A stretch of DNA of 64,000 nt, taken from the NCBI RefSeq assembly GCF_000959445.1, contig NZ_CP009632.1:310001-374000 (forward strand), given 5' to 3'. Positions 52,194 to 61,199 of this stretch are shown one piece after another (the first letter of the stretch is position 1; each line of letters starts with the position of its first letter). A model generated the notes under the pieces. That model was not told where the DNA came from. It saw only the letters and a list, made by a program, of their open reading frames with translations, and made no database searches. The translations under genes were made by a program, and so were the position numbers. This stretch comes from Burkholderia vietnamiensis LMG 10929. GTDB lineage: Bacteria > Pseudomonadota > Gammaproteobacteria > Burkholderiales > Burkholderiaceae.

Positions 52194-53138
52194 ATGAGCA
52201 TCAAGGTTTTCGAAACCAGGGAAGTGCAGGATCTGCTGAAGGCCGCATCGAGTGCGAACGCCAACGGCGCGAGCACCGGCGACGCGCGCACGCAGCAGAT
52301 CGTGCTGCGGCTGCTCGGCGACCTTTTCAAGGCGATCGACGACCTCGACATCACGCCCGATGAAGTCTGGGCCGGCGTGAACTACCTGAACAAGCTCGGT
52401 CAGGACGGCGAAGCTGCGCTGCTCGCGGCCGGCCTCGGGCTCGAGAAGTATCTCGACATCCGCATGGACGCCGCCGACGCCGCGCTCGGCCTCGACGGCG
52501 GCACGCCGCGCACGATCGAAGGCCCGCTGTACGTCGCGGGCGCACCGGTGCGCGACGGCGTCGCGAAGATCGACCTCGACGCCGACGCAGGCGCCGGCCC
52601 GCTCGTGATCCACGGCACGGTCAAGGACCTCGACGGCAAGCCGGTGGCCGGCGCGCTGGTCGAATGCTGGCACGCGAACTCGCACGGCTTCTATTCGCAT
52701 TTCGATCCGACCGGCGCGCAGCGCGACTTCAACCTGCGCGGCGCAGTCAGGACCGGCGCCGACGGCACCTACGCATTCCGCACGCTGATGCCGGTCGGCT
52801 ACGGCTGCCCGCCGCAGGGCGCGACGCAGCAACTGCTGGACCGCCTCGGCCGCCACGGCAACCGTCCGGCGCACGTGCACTTCTTCGTGACGAGCGACGG
52901 CCATCGCAAGCTGACGACGCAGTTCAACATCGAAGGCGATCCGCTGATCTGGGATGACTTCGCGTATGCGACGCGCGAGGAACTGATCCCGCCCGTCACG
53001 ACGAAGACCGGCGGCGCGGCGCAAGGGCTGAAGGCCGACGCGTACCAGGACATCACGTTCGACTTCGTGCTGACGCCGCGCGTCGGCGGCGCCGACAACC
53101 AGATCGTCGAACGCCCGCGCGCGAGCGTCGCCGCCTGA
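52194..53138 (+). CDS. catA: Catechol 1,2-dioxygenase CatA
   Basis: A 314-residue intradiol dioxygenase that cleaves catechol to cis,cis-muconate using Fe(III). The two tyrosine ligands lie in IEGPLYVAGAP (about residue 108-118 region) and MPVGYGCPPQG near residue 201; the two histidine ligands lie in RPAHVHFFV near 224. The N-terminal helical dimerisation domain (TREVQDLLKAASS, LFKAIDDLDITPDEVW) is present. Start ATG 52194 follows GGAG. First gene of the benzoate-catechol cluster. Confidence 0.94.
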   Translation: MSIKVFETREVQDLLKAASSANANGASTGDARTQQIVLRLLGDLFKAIDDLDITPDEVWAGVNYLNKLGQDGEAALLAAGLGLEKYLDIRMDAADAALGLDGGTPRTIEGPLYVAGAPVRDGVAKIDLDADAGAGPLVIHGTVKDLDGKPVAGALVECWHANSHGFYSHFDPTGAQRDFNLRGAVRTGADGTYAFRTLMPVGYGCPPQGATQQLLDRLGRHGNRPAHVHFFVTSDGHRKLTTQFNIEGDPLIWDDFAYATREELIPPVTTKTGGAAQGLKADAYQDITFDFVLTPRVGGADNQIVERPRASVAA

Positions 53139-53151
53139 ACACCCGACCGCA

Positions 53152-53173
53152 CGGCCGCGCAAATACGCGGCCG
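53152..53173 (+). terminator. Intercistronic stem-loop between catA and benA
   Basis: Perfect 8-base arms CGGCCGCG (53152-53159) and CGCGGCCG (53166-53173) around the loop CAAATA. No T-run follows, so it more likely attenuates or protects mRNA ends than stops transcription fully. A similar 8+6 stem-loop lies between benD and ridA. Confidence 0.5.
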
Positions 53174-53248
53174 CCGTCTCCCCAGGATTCAATCGACACC
53201 GATGCGAGCGTGCTTGCAGGACCCGGCACGCGCACAGGAGGAACCAAC

Positions 53249-54607
53249 ATGTCCGCGACGATCGACCCCACCACCGAACTGGACCACCTGCTCGCCACCG
53301 CGGTGCAGGACGACAAGGACGCCGGCATCTTCCGCTGCCGCCGCGACATCTTCACTAACGAGGCGCTGTACGCGCTCGAGATGAAGCACATCTTCGAGCG
53401 CAACTGGGTGTATCTCGCGCACGAGAGCCAGATCCCCGACAACAATGATTACTACACGACGTGGATCGGCCGCCAGCCGGTCGTCATCACGCGCGACAAG
53501 ACCGGCGAGCTGCACGCGGTGCTCAACGCCTGCGCGCACAAGGGCGCGATGCTGTGCCGCCGCAGGCACGGCAACAAGGGCAGCTTCACGTGCCCGTTCC
53601 ACGGCTGGACCTTCTCGAACACCGGCAAGCTGTTGAAGGTGAAGGACGAGAAGACCACCGAGTATCCGGTGCAGTTCAACACGAACGGCTCGCACGACCT
53701 GAAGAAGATCGCGCGCTTCCAGAGCTATCGCGGCTTCCTGTTCGGCAGCCTCAGCGACGACGTCCTGCCGCTCGAGGACTACCTCGGTGACGCGCGCGTG
53801 ATCATCGACCAGATCGTCGACCAGGCACCGAACGGGCTCGAAGTGCTGCGCGGCAACTCCTCCTACATCTACGAAGGCAACTGGAAGATGCAGATGGAGA
53901 ACGGCTGCGACGGCTATCACGTGAGCACCGTGCACTGGAACTACGCGGCGACGATGGGCCGCCGCAAGGAAGACGGCACGAAGGCCGTCGATGCGAACGG
54001 CTGGAGCAAGTCGGTCGCGGGCGTCTACGGCTTCGATCACGGCCACATCCTGCTGTGGACCAAGACGATGAACCCGGAAGTGCGGCCCGTGTACCGGCAT
54101 CGCGACGAGATCGCCGCGCGCGTCGGCGCGGTACAGGCCGACTTCATCGTGAACCAGACGCGCAACCTGTGCGTGTATCCGAACGTGTTCCTGATGGACC
54201 AGTTCAGCACGCAGATTCGCGTGGTGCGTCCGCTCGCCGTCGACAAGACCGAGGTCAGCATCTTCTGCTTCGCGCCGAAGGGCGAGAGCGACGCCGATCG
54301 CGCGACGCGGATCCGTCAGTACGAGGACTTCTTCAACGTGTCCGGGATGGGCACCGCCGACGATCTCGAGGAATTCCGCGCATGCCAGGCCGGCTACGCG
54401 GGCAGCACGGCGATGTGGAACGACCTGTCGCGCGGCGCGCCGCTGTGGATCGACGGGCCGGACGAGAACGCCGCGAAGATGGGGCTGAACCCGCGCGTGT
54501 CGGGCGAGCGCAGCGAGGACGAAGGGCTGTTCGTGTGTCAGCACGAATACTGGGTGCGCGTGATGCGCGATGCGTTGCAGCAGGAACGCGGGGAGGCACA
54601 GGCATGA
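53249..54607 (+). CDS. benA: Benzoate 1,2-dioxygenase large subunit BenA
   Basis: A 452-residue Rieske non-haem iron oxygenase alpha subunit. Rieske ligands C-x-H at CAHKGAML near residue 94 and C-x2-H at CPFHGW near 115; the mononuclear iron site is in NGCDGYHVSTVHWNY near residue 220. HESQIPDNNDYYTTWIGRQP and RQYEDFFNVSGMGT are typical of BenA. The closely related anthranilate enzyme is an alternative, but the adjacent benD-type dehydrogenase and catA favour benzoate. AGGAGG precedes ATG 53249. Confidence 0.92.
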   Translation: MSATIDPTTELDHLLATAVQDDKDAGIFRCRRDIFTNEALYALEMKHIFERNWVYLAHESQIPDNNDYYTTWIGRQPVVITRDKTGELHAVLNACAHKGAMLCRRRHGNKGSFTCPFHGWTFSNTGKLLKVKDEKTTEYPVQFNTNGSHDLKKIARFQSYRGFLFGSLSDDVLPLEDYLGDARVIIDQIVDQAPNGLEVLRGNSSYIYEGNWKMQMENGCDGYHVSTVHWNYAATMGRRKEDGTKAVDANGWSKSVAGVYGFDHGHILLWTKTMNPEVRPVYRHRDEIAARVGAVQADFIVNQTRNLCVYPNVFLMDQFSTQIRVVRPLAVDKTEVSIFCFAPKGESDADRATRIRQYEDFFNVSGMGTADDLEEFRACQAGYAGSTAMWNDLSRGAPLWIDGPDENAAKMGLNPRVSGERSEDEGLFVCQHEYWVRVMRDALQQERGEAQA

Positions 54608-55092
54608 ACATCGACTACCAGACCATTTGCGCGGCGCTGTATCGCGAAGCGCGCCTGCTCGACGATCGCGAGTGGGACGCGTGGCTCACGTGCTACGCCG
54701 AGGACGTCACGTACTGGATGCCCGCGTGGGACGACGACGATCGGCCGACCGAGGATCCGCAACGCCAGATCTCGCTGATGTACTACGCCGATCGCGGCGG
54801 CCTCGAGGACCGCGTGTTCCGGATCAAGACGGAGCGCAGCGGCGCATCGACGCCCGAGCCGCGCACCAGCCACAACGTGACGAACGTCGAGGTGCTGGCG
54901 CAGCGCGACGGCGAGGTGGACGTGCGCTACAACTTCCACACGCTGAACCACCGCTACCGCGTGACCGATCATTTCTTCGGCACGGCGTTCGTCACGCTGC
55001 GTCGCGCGGGCGATGCGTGGCTGATCTCGAACAAGAAGATCGTGCTGAAGAACGACTACATCCGGCAGGTGCTCGACGTGTATCACGTCTGA
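54604..55092 (+). CDS. benB: Benzoate 1,2-dioxygenase small subunit BenB
   Basis: A 162-residue beta subunit with the SnoaL-like fold of ring-hydroxylating dioxygenases: EARLLDDREWDAWLTCYAED, VTYWMPAW, SLMYYADRGGLEDRVFRI, TSHNVTNVEV and the C-terminal WLISNKKIVLKNDYIRQVLD. It joins BenA in an alpha3beta3 oxygenase. Overlaps benA as ATGA. Confidence 0.93.
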   Translation: MNIDYQTICAALYREARLLDDREWDAWLTCYAEDVTYWMPAWDDDDRPTEDPQRQISLMYYADRGGLEDRVFRIKTERSGASTPEPRTSHNVTNVEVLAQRDGEVDVRYNFHTLNHRYRVTDHFFGTAFVTLRRAGDAWLISNKKIVLKNDYIRQVLDVYHV

Positions 55093-55130
55093 CGCCGATC
55101 GACCGACAGTAACCAGACGGAGACGAAGCG

Positions 55131-56153
55131 ATGTCCACCTACCAGATCGCACTGAACTTCGAGGACGGGGTCACCCGCTTCATCGACTGCAAGGCCGGCG
55201 AGAAAGTGCTCGATGCGGCATTCCGCGCGAAGATCAACCTGCCGATGGACTGCTCCGACGGCGTGTGCGGCACCTGCAAGTGCCGCGCGGAAAGCGGCCG
55301 CTACGACCTCGGCGACGACTATCTCGACGATGCACTGAGCGACGACGAGAAGGCGGCCGGCGTCGTGCTGACCTGCCAGATGGTGCCGCAAAGCGATTGC
55401 GTGATCGCGGTGCCGGCGTCGTCGCTCGCGTGCAAGACTGGCCACGGCGCGTTCGCCGCGACGGTCGCGAAGGTCGAGCCGCACAACGACGCGGCGATCG
55501 TGCTCGAACTCGACGTCGGCGCCGCCGCGCCGGTCTTTCTGCCGGGGCAGTACGTGAACATCGGCGTGCCGGGAAGCGGCCAGCACCGGTCGTATTCGTT
55601 CTCGTCCGCGCCGGGCGACGCGAAGCTCGCCTTCCTGATCAAGAAGATTCCGGGCGGCGTGATGAGCACGTGGCTCGAGACGGCTCGCGCGGGCGACACA
55701 CTCGAACTCGACGGGCCGCTCGGCAGCTTCTACCTGCGCGAGGTCGCGCGCCCGCTGCTGTTTCTCGCGGGCGGCACGGGGCTCGCGCCGTTCCTGTCGA
55801 TGCTCGAGGTGCTCGCGCGCAGCGGCTCGCAGCAGCAGGTGCATCTCGTCTACGGCGTGACGCGCGATCTCGATCTGGTGTGCGTGGAGGCGCTCGACGC
55901 GTACGCGGCGCGGCTGCCGAACTTCACGTTCGCGACGGTGGTTGCGGATGCGGCGTCGAACCACGCGCGCAAGGGCTGGGTCACGCAGCACATTCCGGCC
56001 GATGCGCTGAACGACGGCGACGTGGACGTCTATCTGTGCGGGCCGCCGCCGATGGTCGACGCGGTGCGCGGGTATTTCGACGAGCAGCGCGTGACGCCGC
56101 GCAGTTTCCATTACGAGAAGTTCACGCCGAACGTGACGGCGAAGGCGGCATGA
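55131..56153 (+). CDS. benC: Benzoate dioxygenase reductase BenC
   Basis: A 340-residue electron-transfer protein. The N-terminal ferredoxin has the plant-type [2Fe-2S] site DCSDGVCGTCKCRAESG (about residues 41-57) plus LTCQM near 82. The FAD domain has RSYSFSSAPGD near 153 and the NAD domain GGTGLAPFLSMLEVL near 213. It passes electrons from NADH to BenAB. Stop overlaps benD as ATGA. Confidence 0.94.
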   Translation: MSTYQIALNFEDGVTRFIDCKAGEKVLDAAFRAKINLPMDCSDGVCGTCKCRAESGRYDLGDDYLDDALSDDEKAAGVVLTCQMVPQSDCVIAVPASSLACKTGHGAFAATVAKVEPHNDAAIVLELDVGAAAPVFLPGQYVNIGVPGSGQHRSYSFSSAPGDAKLAFLIKKIPGGVMSTWLETARAGDTLELDGPLGSFYLREVARPLLFLAGGTGLAPFLSMLEVLARSGSQQQVHLVYGVTRDLDLVCVEALDAYAARLPNFTFATVVADAASNHARKGWVTQHIPADALNDGDVDVYLCGPPPMVDAVRGYFDEQRVTPRSFHYEKFTPNVTAKAA

Positions 56154-56926
56154 TGATGCAACGATTCTCGGGCAAGGTCGTCGTCGTTACCGGCGCGGCA
56201 CAGGGCATCGGCCGCGGCGTCGCATTGCGCGCGGCGGCCGAGGGCGGCAGCGTGCTGCTGGTCGATCGTGCCGAATTCGTCGCCGAGGTGGCCGCCGAAG
56301 CGCCGGAGGGCAGCGCGGCCGCATGCGTCGCCGATCTGGAAACCTACGACGGCGCGCGCGCGGCGATCGCGTGTGCGATCGCGGCGTTCGGCCGGATCGA
56401 CGTGTTGATCAACGGCGTCGGCGGCGCGATCCGGATGCGGCCGTTCGCCGAGTTCGAGCCGGCGCAGATCGACGCGGAGATTCGCCGCTCGCTGATGCCG
56501 ACGCTGTACAGCTGCCATGCGGTGCTGCCGCATATGGTCGAGGCGGGCGGCGGCACGATCGTCAACGTGTCGTCGAACGCGACGCGCGGGATTCGCCGCG
56601 TGCCGTATTCGGCCGCGAAGGGCGGCGTCAACGCGCTGACGGCGGCGCTCGCGATGGAATACGCGGAACACGGGATCCGCGTGGTCGCGACCGCGCCGGG
56701 CGGCACCACGGCGCCGCCGCGCCGCGTGCCGCGCAATGCGGCCGGCGACAGCGCGCAGGAACAGGCGTGGATGGCCGAGGCGGTGCGGCAGGTGACCGAT
56801 TCGACTTTCTTCAAGCGCTACGGCACGCTCGACGAGCAGATCGCGCCGATCCTGTTCCTCGCTTCGGACGAAGCGAGTTACATCACCGGCACCGTGCTGC
56901 CGGTCGCCGGCGGCGATACGGGCTGA
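56150..56926 (+). CDS. benD: Benzoate diol dehydrogenase BenD (SDR family)
   Basis: A 258-residue short-chain dehydrogenase that oxidises and decarboxylates the benzoate cis-diol to catechol. NAD-binding TGAAQGIGRG at about residues 14-23, NGVGG near 88, catalytic Ser in VNVSSNATRG and the YSAAKGG pair near 157-163. Three in-frame ATGs follow one another; the first overlaps benC. The product catechol is the CatA substrate. Confidence 0.92.
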   Translation: MMMQRFSGKVVVVTGAAQGIGRGVALRAAAEGGSVLLVDRAEFVAEVAAEAPEGSAAACVADLETYDGARAAIACAIAAFGRIDVLINGVGGAIRMRPFAEFEPAQIDAEIRRSLMPTLYSCHAVLPHMVEAGGGTIVNVSSNATRGIRRVPYSAAKGGVNALTAALAMEYAEHGIRVVATAPGGTTAPPRRVPRNAAGDSAQEQAWMAEAVRQVTDSTFFKRYGTLDEQIAPILFLASDEASYITGTVLPVAGGDTG

Positions 56927-56950
56927 GCGGCGCCCGGTTAGGCGAGGCCG

Positions 56951-56972
56951 CGGCGCGCGTGCAGGCGCGCCG
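56951..56972 (+). terminator. Intercistronic stem-loop between benD and ridA
   Basis: Perfect 8-base arms CGGCGCGC (56951-56958) and GCGCGCCG (56965-56972) with a 6-base loop. No T-run follows. Same size as the stem-loop between catA and benA. Confidence 0.45.
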
Positions 56973-57029
56973 TGTTGCACTTCAACAGGAGGAGCGGCCG
57001 GCGCTGTGCGCCCGGCCACGGAGACACCG

Positions 57030-57428
57030 ATGCGCAACCGCGAAGCGATCATCCCGGCCGGGATGGAAAGCGTGTACGACAGGATCGGCTACGCGCCGGC
57101 GATCAAGGTCGGCGATACCGTTTACGTGTCGGGGCAGATCGGACGCGACGCGGCGATGCAGCTGGTCGAAGGTCGTGAAGCGCAGATCGTGCAGGCGTTC
57201 GAAAACCTCAAGCGCGTGCTCGAGGCGGGCGGCGCGACGCTCGCCGACGTGGTCGACCTGACGACGTTCCATACCGACATGCGCGACCTGCCGCTGTTCA
57301 TGCAGGTGCGCGACCGTTATTTCCATGCGCATCCGCGGCCGGCGTGGACGGCCGTCGGCGCGCACATGCTTGGCGGCGCGCCGGGTTACATCGTGGAGAT
57401 CAAGGCGGTGGCGGTGGTGGAGCGGTGA
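57030..57428 (+). CDS. RidA/YjgF family protein
   Basis: A 132-residue RidA-fold protein (DTVYVSGQIGRDA, QAFENLKRVLEAGGATLADV, LTTFHTDMRDL, ARPAWTAVGAHML-like PAWTAVGAHMLGG, VEIKAVAVV). RidA proteins hydrolyse reactive enamines/imines or serve specialised ring-cleavage pathways. The canonical arginine near the C-terminus of true RidA is not obvious (GYIVEIKAVA), so this may be a pathway-specific member serving the ben/cat cluster. ATG 57030 has GGAG 8 bases upstream. Confidence 0.85.
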   Translation: MRNREAIIPAGMESVYDRIGYAPAIKVGDTVYVSGQIGRDAAMQLVEGREAQIVQAFENLKRVLEAGGATLADVVDLTTFHTDMRDLPLFMQVRDRYFHAHPRPAWTAVGAHMLGGAPGYIVEIKAVAVVER

Positions 57429-57482
57429 GCGTGAGGGTCGCGACGTGGGAGGTCGTCGGCTGCTTGTATGTACGATTGCGCG

Positions 57483-57508
57483 TGCAGATTCAACCGGTCG
57501 ATGCAACA
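57483..57508 (+). repeat. IS30 left terminal inverted repeat
   Basis: Begins TGCAGATTCAACCGGTCG and continues TGCAACA. It pairs with the right end at 58686-58711. Confidence 0.85.
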
Positions 57509-57543
57509 CACTAGAATCTGCGCAAGCAGTGGAGGTGTTGCAA

Positions 57544-58704
57544 ATGAAGCAGAGGCCGAGGATCTACTATTCTGAGAGTCAGAAAGCACTCATGTGGGAC
57601 CGCTGGCGTAAAGGTGAAACGATTCATCAAATTGCCAAACTGTTCGATCGGGGCCACTCTTCGATACAGCGGATTCTGTCAGAGGCCGGCGGCATCGAGC
57701 CTCCGCAAAGACGTCGCGCACCGCAGACATTGACGCTCGCGGAACGCGAGGAAATCTCTCGCTGCCTGGTGAGCGGATTATCGATTCGGTCTATTGCGGT
57801 CAAGCTGGGACGTGCTCCTTCCACGATCAGCCGCGAGCTGCAGCGCAACGGAGGCAGCCAAGGTTATCGAGCGAGCCGTGCGGATGAGCTCGCCTGGGAT
57901 CGGGCACGTCGCCCAAAGATTTGCAAATTAGTGAGCAACCAGACGCTGGCGCGAGTTGTCGCTGCAAAGCTGAGGCTGCAGTGGTCCCCTGAGCAGATTT
58001 CTGGTTGGCTCAAGCATGCGTATGCCGTCAACAAGGACCATCTGGTGTCACACGAGACGATCTATCGGAGCCTCTATATTCAAGCCCGCGGTGCCCTGAA
58101 AAAGGAATTGCTTGAACACTTGCGACGCTCTCGAGCGATGCGCCGGTCTCGCCATCACACATTGAAAACCGAAGACCGCACGAACATTCGCGACGCTGTA
58201 TCGATCAGTGAACGCCCCGCGACGGCGGAGGATCGCGCGATACCCGGGCACTGGGAAGGTGACTTGCTGTTTGGCAACGCGACCAGCCAGATTGCGACTC
58301 TTGTCGAACGTCAGAGTCGATACGTGATGCTGGTAAAAGTAGCCGGTAAGGATTCCGAGGCTGTGGTCAACGCGCTGATACGACACGCCAGCAAGTTACC
58401 TCGAGAACTATATAAATCGCTGACCTGGGACAGGGGCACGGAAATGGCTGATCACAAACGCTTTACCGTGGCGACCAAGATTCAGGTCTATTTCTGCGAT
58501 CCGCAGAATCCGTGGCAACGCGGCTCGAATGAAAACATGAACGGACTGCTGAGGCAGTACTTCCCGAAAGGCACCGACCTCTCTGCCTATTCCCAAGCCC
58601 AACTCGACGCTGTAGCGAGGCGTCTCAACGAGCGTCCGCGTAAGACGCTAAACTTTGACACACCCGCCCAGCGGTTCCATCAATCTGTTGCATCGACCGG
58701 TTGA
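57544..58704 (+). CDS. IS30-family transposase
   Basis: A 386-residue DDE transposase. Two N-terminal HTH segments (TIHQIAKLFDRGHSSIQRIL; RSIAVKLGRAPSTISREL) bind the ends. Catalytic residues: Asp in GHWEGDLLFG near 238, Asp 296 in TWDRGTEM and Glu 330 in GSNENMNGLLRQ, giving the D-33-E spacing of IS30. The frame is complete, so the enzyme may be active. GGAGG lies 10 bases before ATG 57544. Confidence 0.95.
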   Translation: MKQRPRIYYSESQKALMWDRWRKGETIHQIAKLFDRGHSSIQRILSEAGGIEPPQRRRAPQTLTLAEREEISRCLVSGLSIRSIAVKLGRAPSTISRELQRNGGSQGYRASRADELAWDRARRPKICKLVSNQTLARVVAAKLRLQWSPEQISGWLKHAYAVNKDHLVSHETIYRSLYIQARGALKKELLEHLRRSRAMRRSRHHTLKTEDRTNIRDAVSISERPATAEDRAIPGHWEGDLLFGNATSQIATLVERQSRYVMLVKVAGKDSEAVVNALIRHASKLPRELYKSLTWDRGTEMADHKRFTVATKIQVYFCDPQNPWQRGSNENMNGLLRQYFPKGTDLSAYSQAQLDAVARRLNERPRKTLNFDTPAQRFHQSVASTG

Positions 58705-58711
58705 ATCTGCA
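58686..58711 (-). repeat. IS30 right terminal inverted repeat
   Basis: Ends GGTTGAATCTGCA. Contains the transposase stop codon (58702-58704). Confidence 0.85.
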
Positions 58712-59100
<389 letters not shown>

Positions 59101-60807
59101 CTAGCGATGAATCGCCGCACGCAATCGCCGGACGTCCTGTTCGGACACCGGCGCCGCGCGATTCCCCCACGCGCCGCGCACGTAGCTGACGACCGCGGCG
59201 ATCTGGCTGCTCGTCAGCGCGTCGCGCATCGTCGGCATCCGCTCGACGGGGCCGTTCTTGCCGGGCGCCGGCTGCGCGCCTTCGACGACGATGCGGATCG
59301 TGCTGGTCGGATCTGCCGCCAGCACGACGGAGTTCCCTGCGAGCGCCGGTCCGCGATCGGCGGCGCCCATGCCGTCCGCGCCGTGGCACCGGGCGCAGAA
59401 GCCCGCGTACACGCCCGCGCCCGGCGCCAACTGGCCGCCTTCGGGGCGCGGTCCGGCCGCGGTCAGCCGCGGCACGCCGACGCCGAGCGGGTTCGTCGCG
59501 GCCGTCGATTGCGCGGGCAACGACTTGAGGTACACGGCGATCGCATGACGATCGCCGTCGGTCAGCAGCGTGGTGCTCTCGCCGACGACCGGCGCCATCG
59601 CGCCGAACACCGCGCCGCGCGCGGCGTGGCCGCTGCGCAGGAACGCGGCGACGTCGTCGGCCGACCAGCGGCCGAGGCCGTCCGGCGCCGCGCCGGTCAG
59701 GTTCGGCGCGAACCAGTGATCGTTGATGCCGCCGGTCAGGAACGCCGGGCTGCGCTCGTCGTAGCCGCGCTCGTTGTAGGCCGGCCCGCGCGGCGTATGG
59801 CACGCGCCGCAGTGGCCGAGCCCCTGCACCAGATACGCGCCGCGATTCCATTCCGCCGATTTCGACGGCTGCGGCGTGAAGCGGTCGCGGTTCGCGAACA
59901 CCAGGCTCCATAGCGACAGCGCCCAGCGCTGGTTGAACGGAAACGGCAGCTCCGTACGCTTTGCCGTATTCGCGGACGGCGCGACGCCGCGCATGAAATA
60001 CGCGTACAGCGCACGCACGTCGGCGTCGCTCAGGTGCGCGAACGACGGGTACGGCATCGCCGGATACAGCCGACTGCCGTCCGCGCGCACGCCGCGCCGC
60101 AGCGCGTCGTCGAACTGTCGCAGCGTGTAGTTGCCGATGCCGTGCGTCGTGTCGGGTGTGATGTTCGGCGCGTAGATCGGGCCGAACGGCGAATTGACCG
60201 GCTGCCCGCCCGCGTACGGCGTGTGGTCGGCCGCGTCGTGGCACGCGGAGCAATCGCCGGCGAGCGCGAGGTAACGGCCGCGCGCGATCGTCGCGGCGTC
60301 GGCGCTCGCGGCGGCCGCGGCGACGATCGGGCGGCGCGACGAGGAAGTGGGGGATGCGGCGGAAGCAGCCGATGCGATTGAGGCGGACGATGCAGACGGC
60401 GCGGACGAAGGGGACAAAGAGGCCGAAGCGCGCGACGTAGAAGAAGCAGAAGAAGCAGAAGAAGCAGAAGAAGCAGAAGAAGCAGAAGAAGCAAAGGAAG
60501 CAGCAGACAACGCCACCCCACCCGAAGCCCCCACCACCGCCCGCTGTCGCTGCGCAAGCCGCGAATCTTCTTCCACCCGCGCCGACATTGACGCCCCGGC
60601 ATCCGCCGCCGCCGCGATCCGCACGAAGCGCCAGCCCGACGCGGGCTCGGGCGCTTCGACAGCCGACGCCGCGTCGGCCGCCTCACCGCCGGACAGCGCG
60701 CGGTCGTGCTGTTGCATGTCGCATGCGGCGAGCGTCGCGCACAGTGCGGCGGCGAGCGCGGCACGGCGTCGCCGCAGCAGAAACGAAGCGTACGAGATCA
60801 GCGCCAT
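59101..60807 (-). CDS. Triheme c-type cytochrome lipoprotein
   Basis: A 568-residue exported protein. The signal ends in a lipobox LAAC near residue 29. Three haem-binding sites CSACH (near 187), CGACH (near 333) and CARCH (near 470) give the three-domain layout of cytochrome c subunits of alcohol/gluconate-type membrane dehydrogenases (SPFGPIYAPNITPD, GRGAYLVQGLGHCGACHTPR-like NRGAYLVQGLGHCGACHTPR). Between signal and first domain is a Ser/Ala-rich linker of about 50 residues coded by a 9-base repeat. In this operon it may feed electrons to the oxidase. Overlaps the gene upstream by 10 bases. Confidence 0.88.
   Translation of the reverse strand: MALISYASFLLRRRRAALAAALCATLAACDMQQHDRALSGGEAADAASAVEAPEPASGWRFVRIAAAADAGASMSARVEEDSRLAQRQRAVVGASGGVALSAASFASSASSASSASSASSASSTSRASASLSPSSAPSASSASIASAASAASPTSSSRRPIVAAAAASADAATIARGRYLALAGDCSACHDAADHTPYAGGQPVNSPFGPIYAPNITPDTTHGIGNYTLRQFDDALRRGVRADGSRLYPAMPYPSFAHLSDADVRALYAYFMRGVAPSANTAKRTELPFPFNQRWALSLWSLVFANRDRFTPQPSKSAEWNRGAYLVQGLGHCGACHTPRGPAYNERGYDERSPAFLTGGINDHWFAPNLTGAAPDGLGRWSADDVAAFLRSGHAARGAVFGAMAPVVGESTTLLTDGDRHAIAVYLKSLPAQSTAATNPLGVGVPRLTAAGPRPEGGQLAPGAGVYAGFCARCHGADGMGAADRGPALAGNSVVLAADPTSTIRIVVEGAQPAPGKNGPVERMPTMRDALTSSQIAAVVSYVRGAWGNRAAPVSEQDVRRLRAAIHR
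60438..60500. repeat. 9-base tandem repeat inside the cytochrome c gene
   Basis: Copies of GAAGAAGCA, about seven, coding Ser-Ser-Ala repeats on the minus strand. Unit length keeps the frame when copy number changes. Confidence 0.85.
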
Positions 60808-61199
60808 GGACTGCACGGCCCCAGGAAAGCGGTGACGATGCCGGTGAACACGAGGCCCACCACGAACCCGAGCGCGGCGAGCATCGCGCAGCGCGCGAGG
60901 AAGCGCGTGCTGTCGTCGCGCGTCTCGGGCTGAGCCGCGCGATCGTGCGCGCGCCGCCACGCGCGCGCTGCCCACGCCGCGCACGCCGCCGCGAGCGCGA
61001 ACGCAGCGGCCGCGATCAGCGCGAGCCACACGCCGACGTGCGCCCAGCGCGGCGCGGCCTGCGCGACGCCGAGCGGATAGCACGCCGTCGACGCGAGCGT
61101 CTCGGACACGAGCATCTGCGCGAACCACAGCGCCGGCGCGCCGACCAGGCCGGCCGCGATCGCGAGCAGCGGTGTCCATGCACGTCGCATGCCGTTCAT
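60798..61199 (-). CDS. Small membrane protein of the oxidase operon
   Basis: A 133-residue protein with three membrane helices (about residues 8-35, 52-80 and 105-128) and no metal-binding motif. Its start overlaps the coxA-coxC stop as ATGA and its stop overlaps the cytochrome c start, so it is tightly coupled to both. Probably an oxidase assembly factor or small subunit; the family is not recognised. Confidence 0.75.
   Translation of the reverse strand: MNGMRRAWTPLLAIAAGLVGAPALWFAQMLVSETLASTACYPLGVAQAAPRWAHVGVWLALIAAAAFALAAACAAWAARAWRRAHDRAAQPETRDDSTRFLARCAMLAALGFVVGLVFTGIVTAFLGPCSPWR

Larger units (their letters stand above)
57483..58711 (+). mobile_element. IS30-family insertion sequence, intact
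   Basis: A 1229-base element. The left end 57483-57508 starts TGCAGATTCAACCGGTCG; the right end is its inverted copy ending at 58711, and the two agree for about 26 bases. It carries one complete transposase gene that stops inside the right repeat. The flanks read CGCG on both sides; because CGCG is its own complement, a short target duplication (2-3 bases is usual for IS30) and a longer inverted repeat cannot be told apart. It sits between ridA and the oxidase operon. Confidence 0.9.

Noticed and set aside
53249..55092. Anthranilate (AntAB) rather than benzoate dioxygenase
   Set aside because: Very similar enzymes, but a diol dehydrogenase gene (benD type) is needed only for benzoate and is present in the operon.
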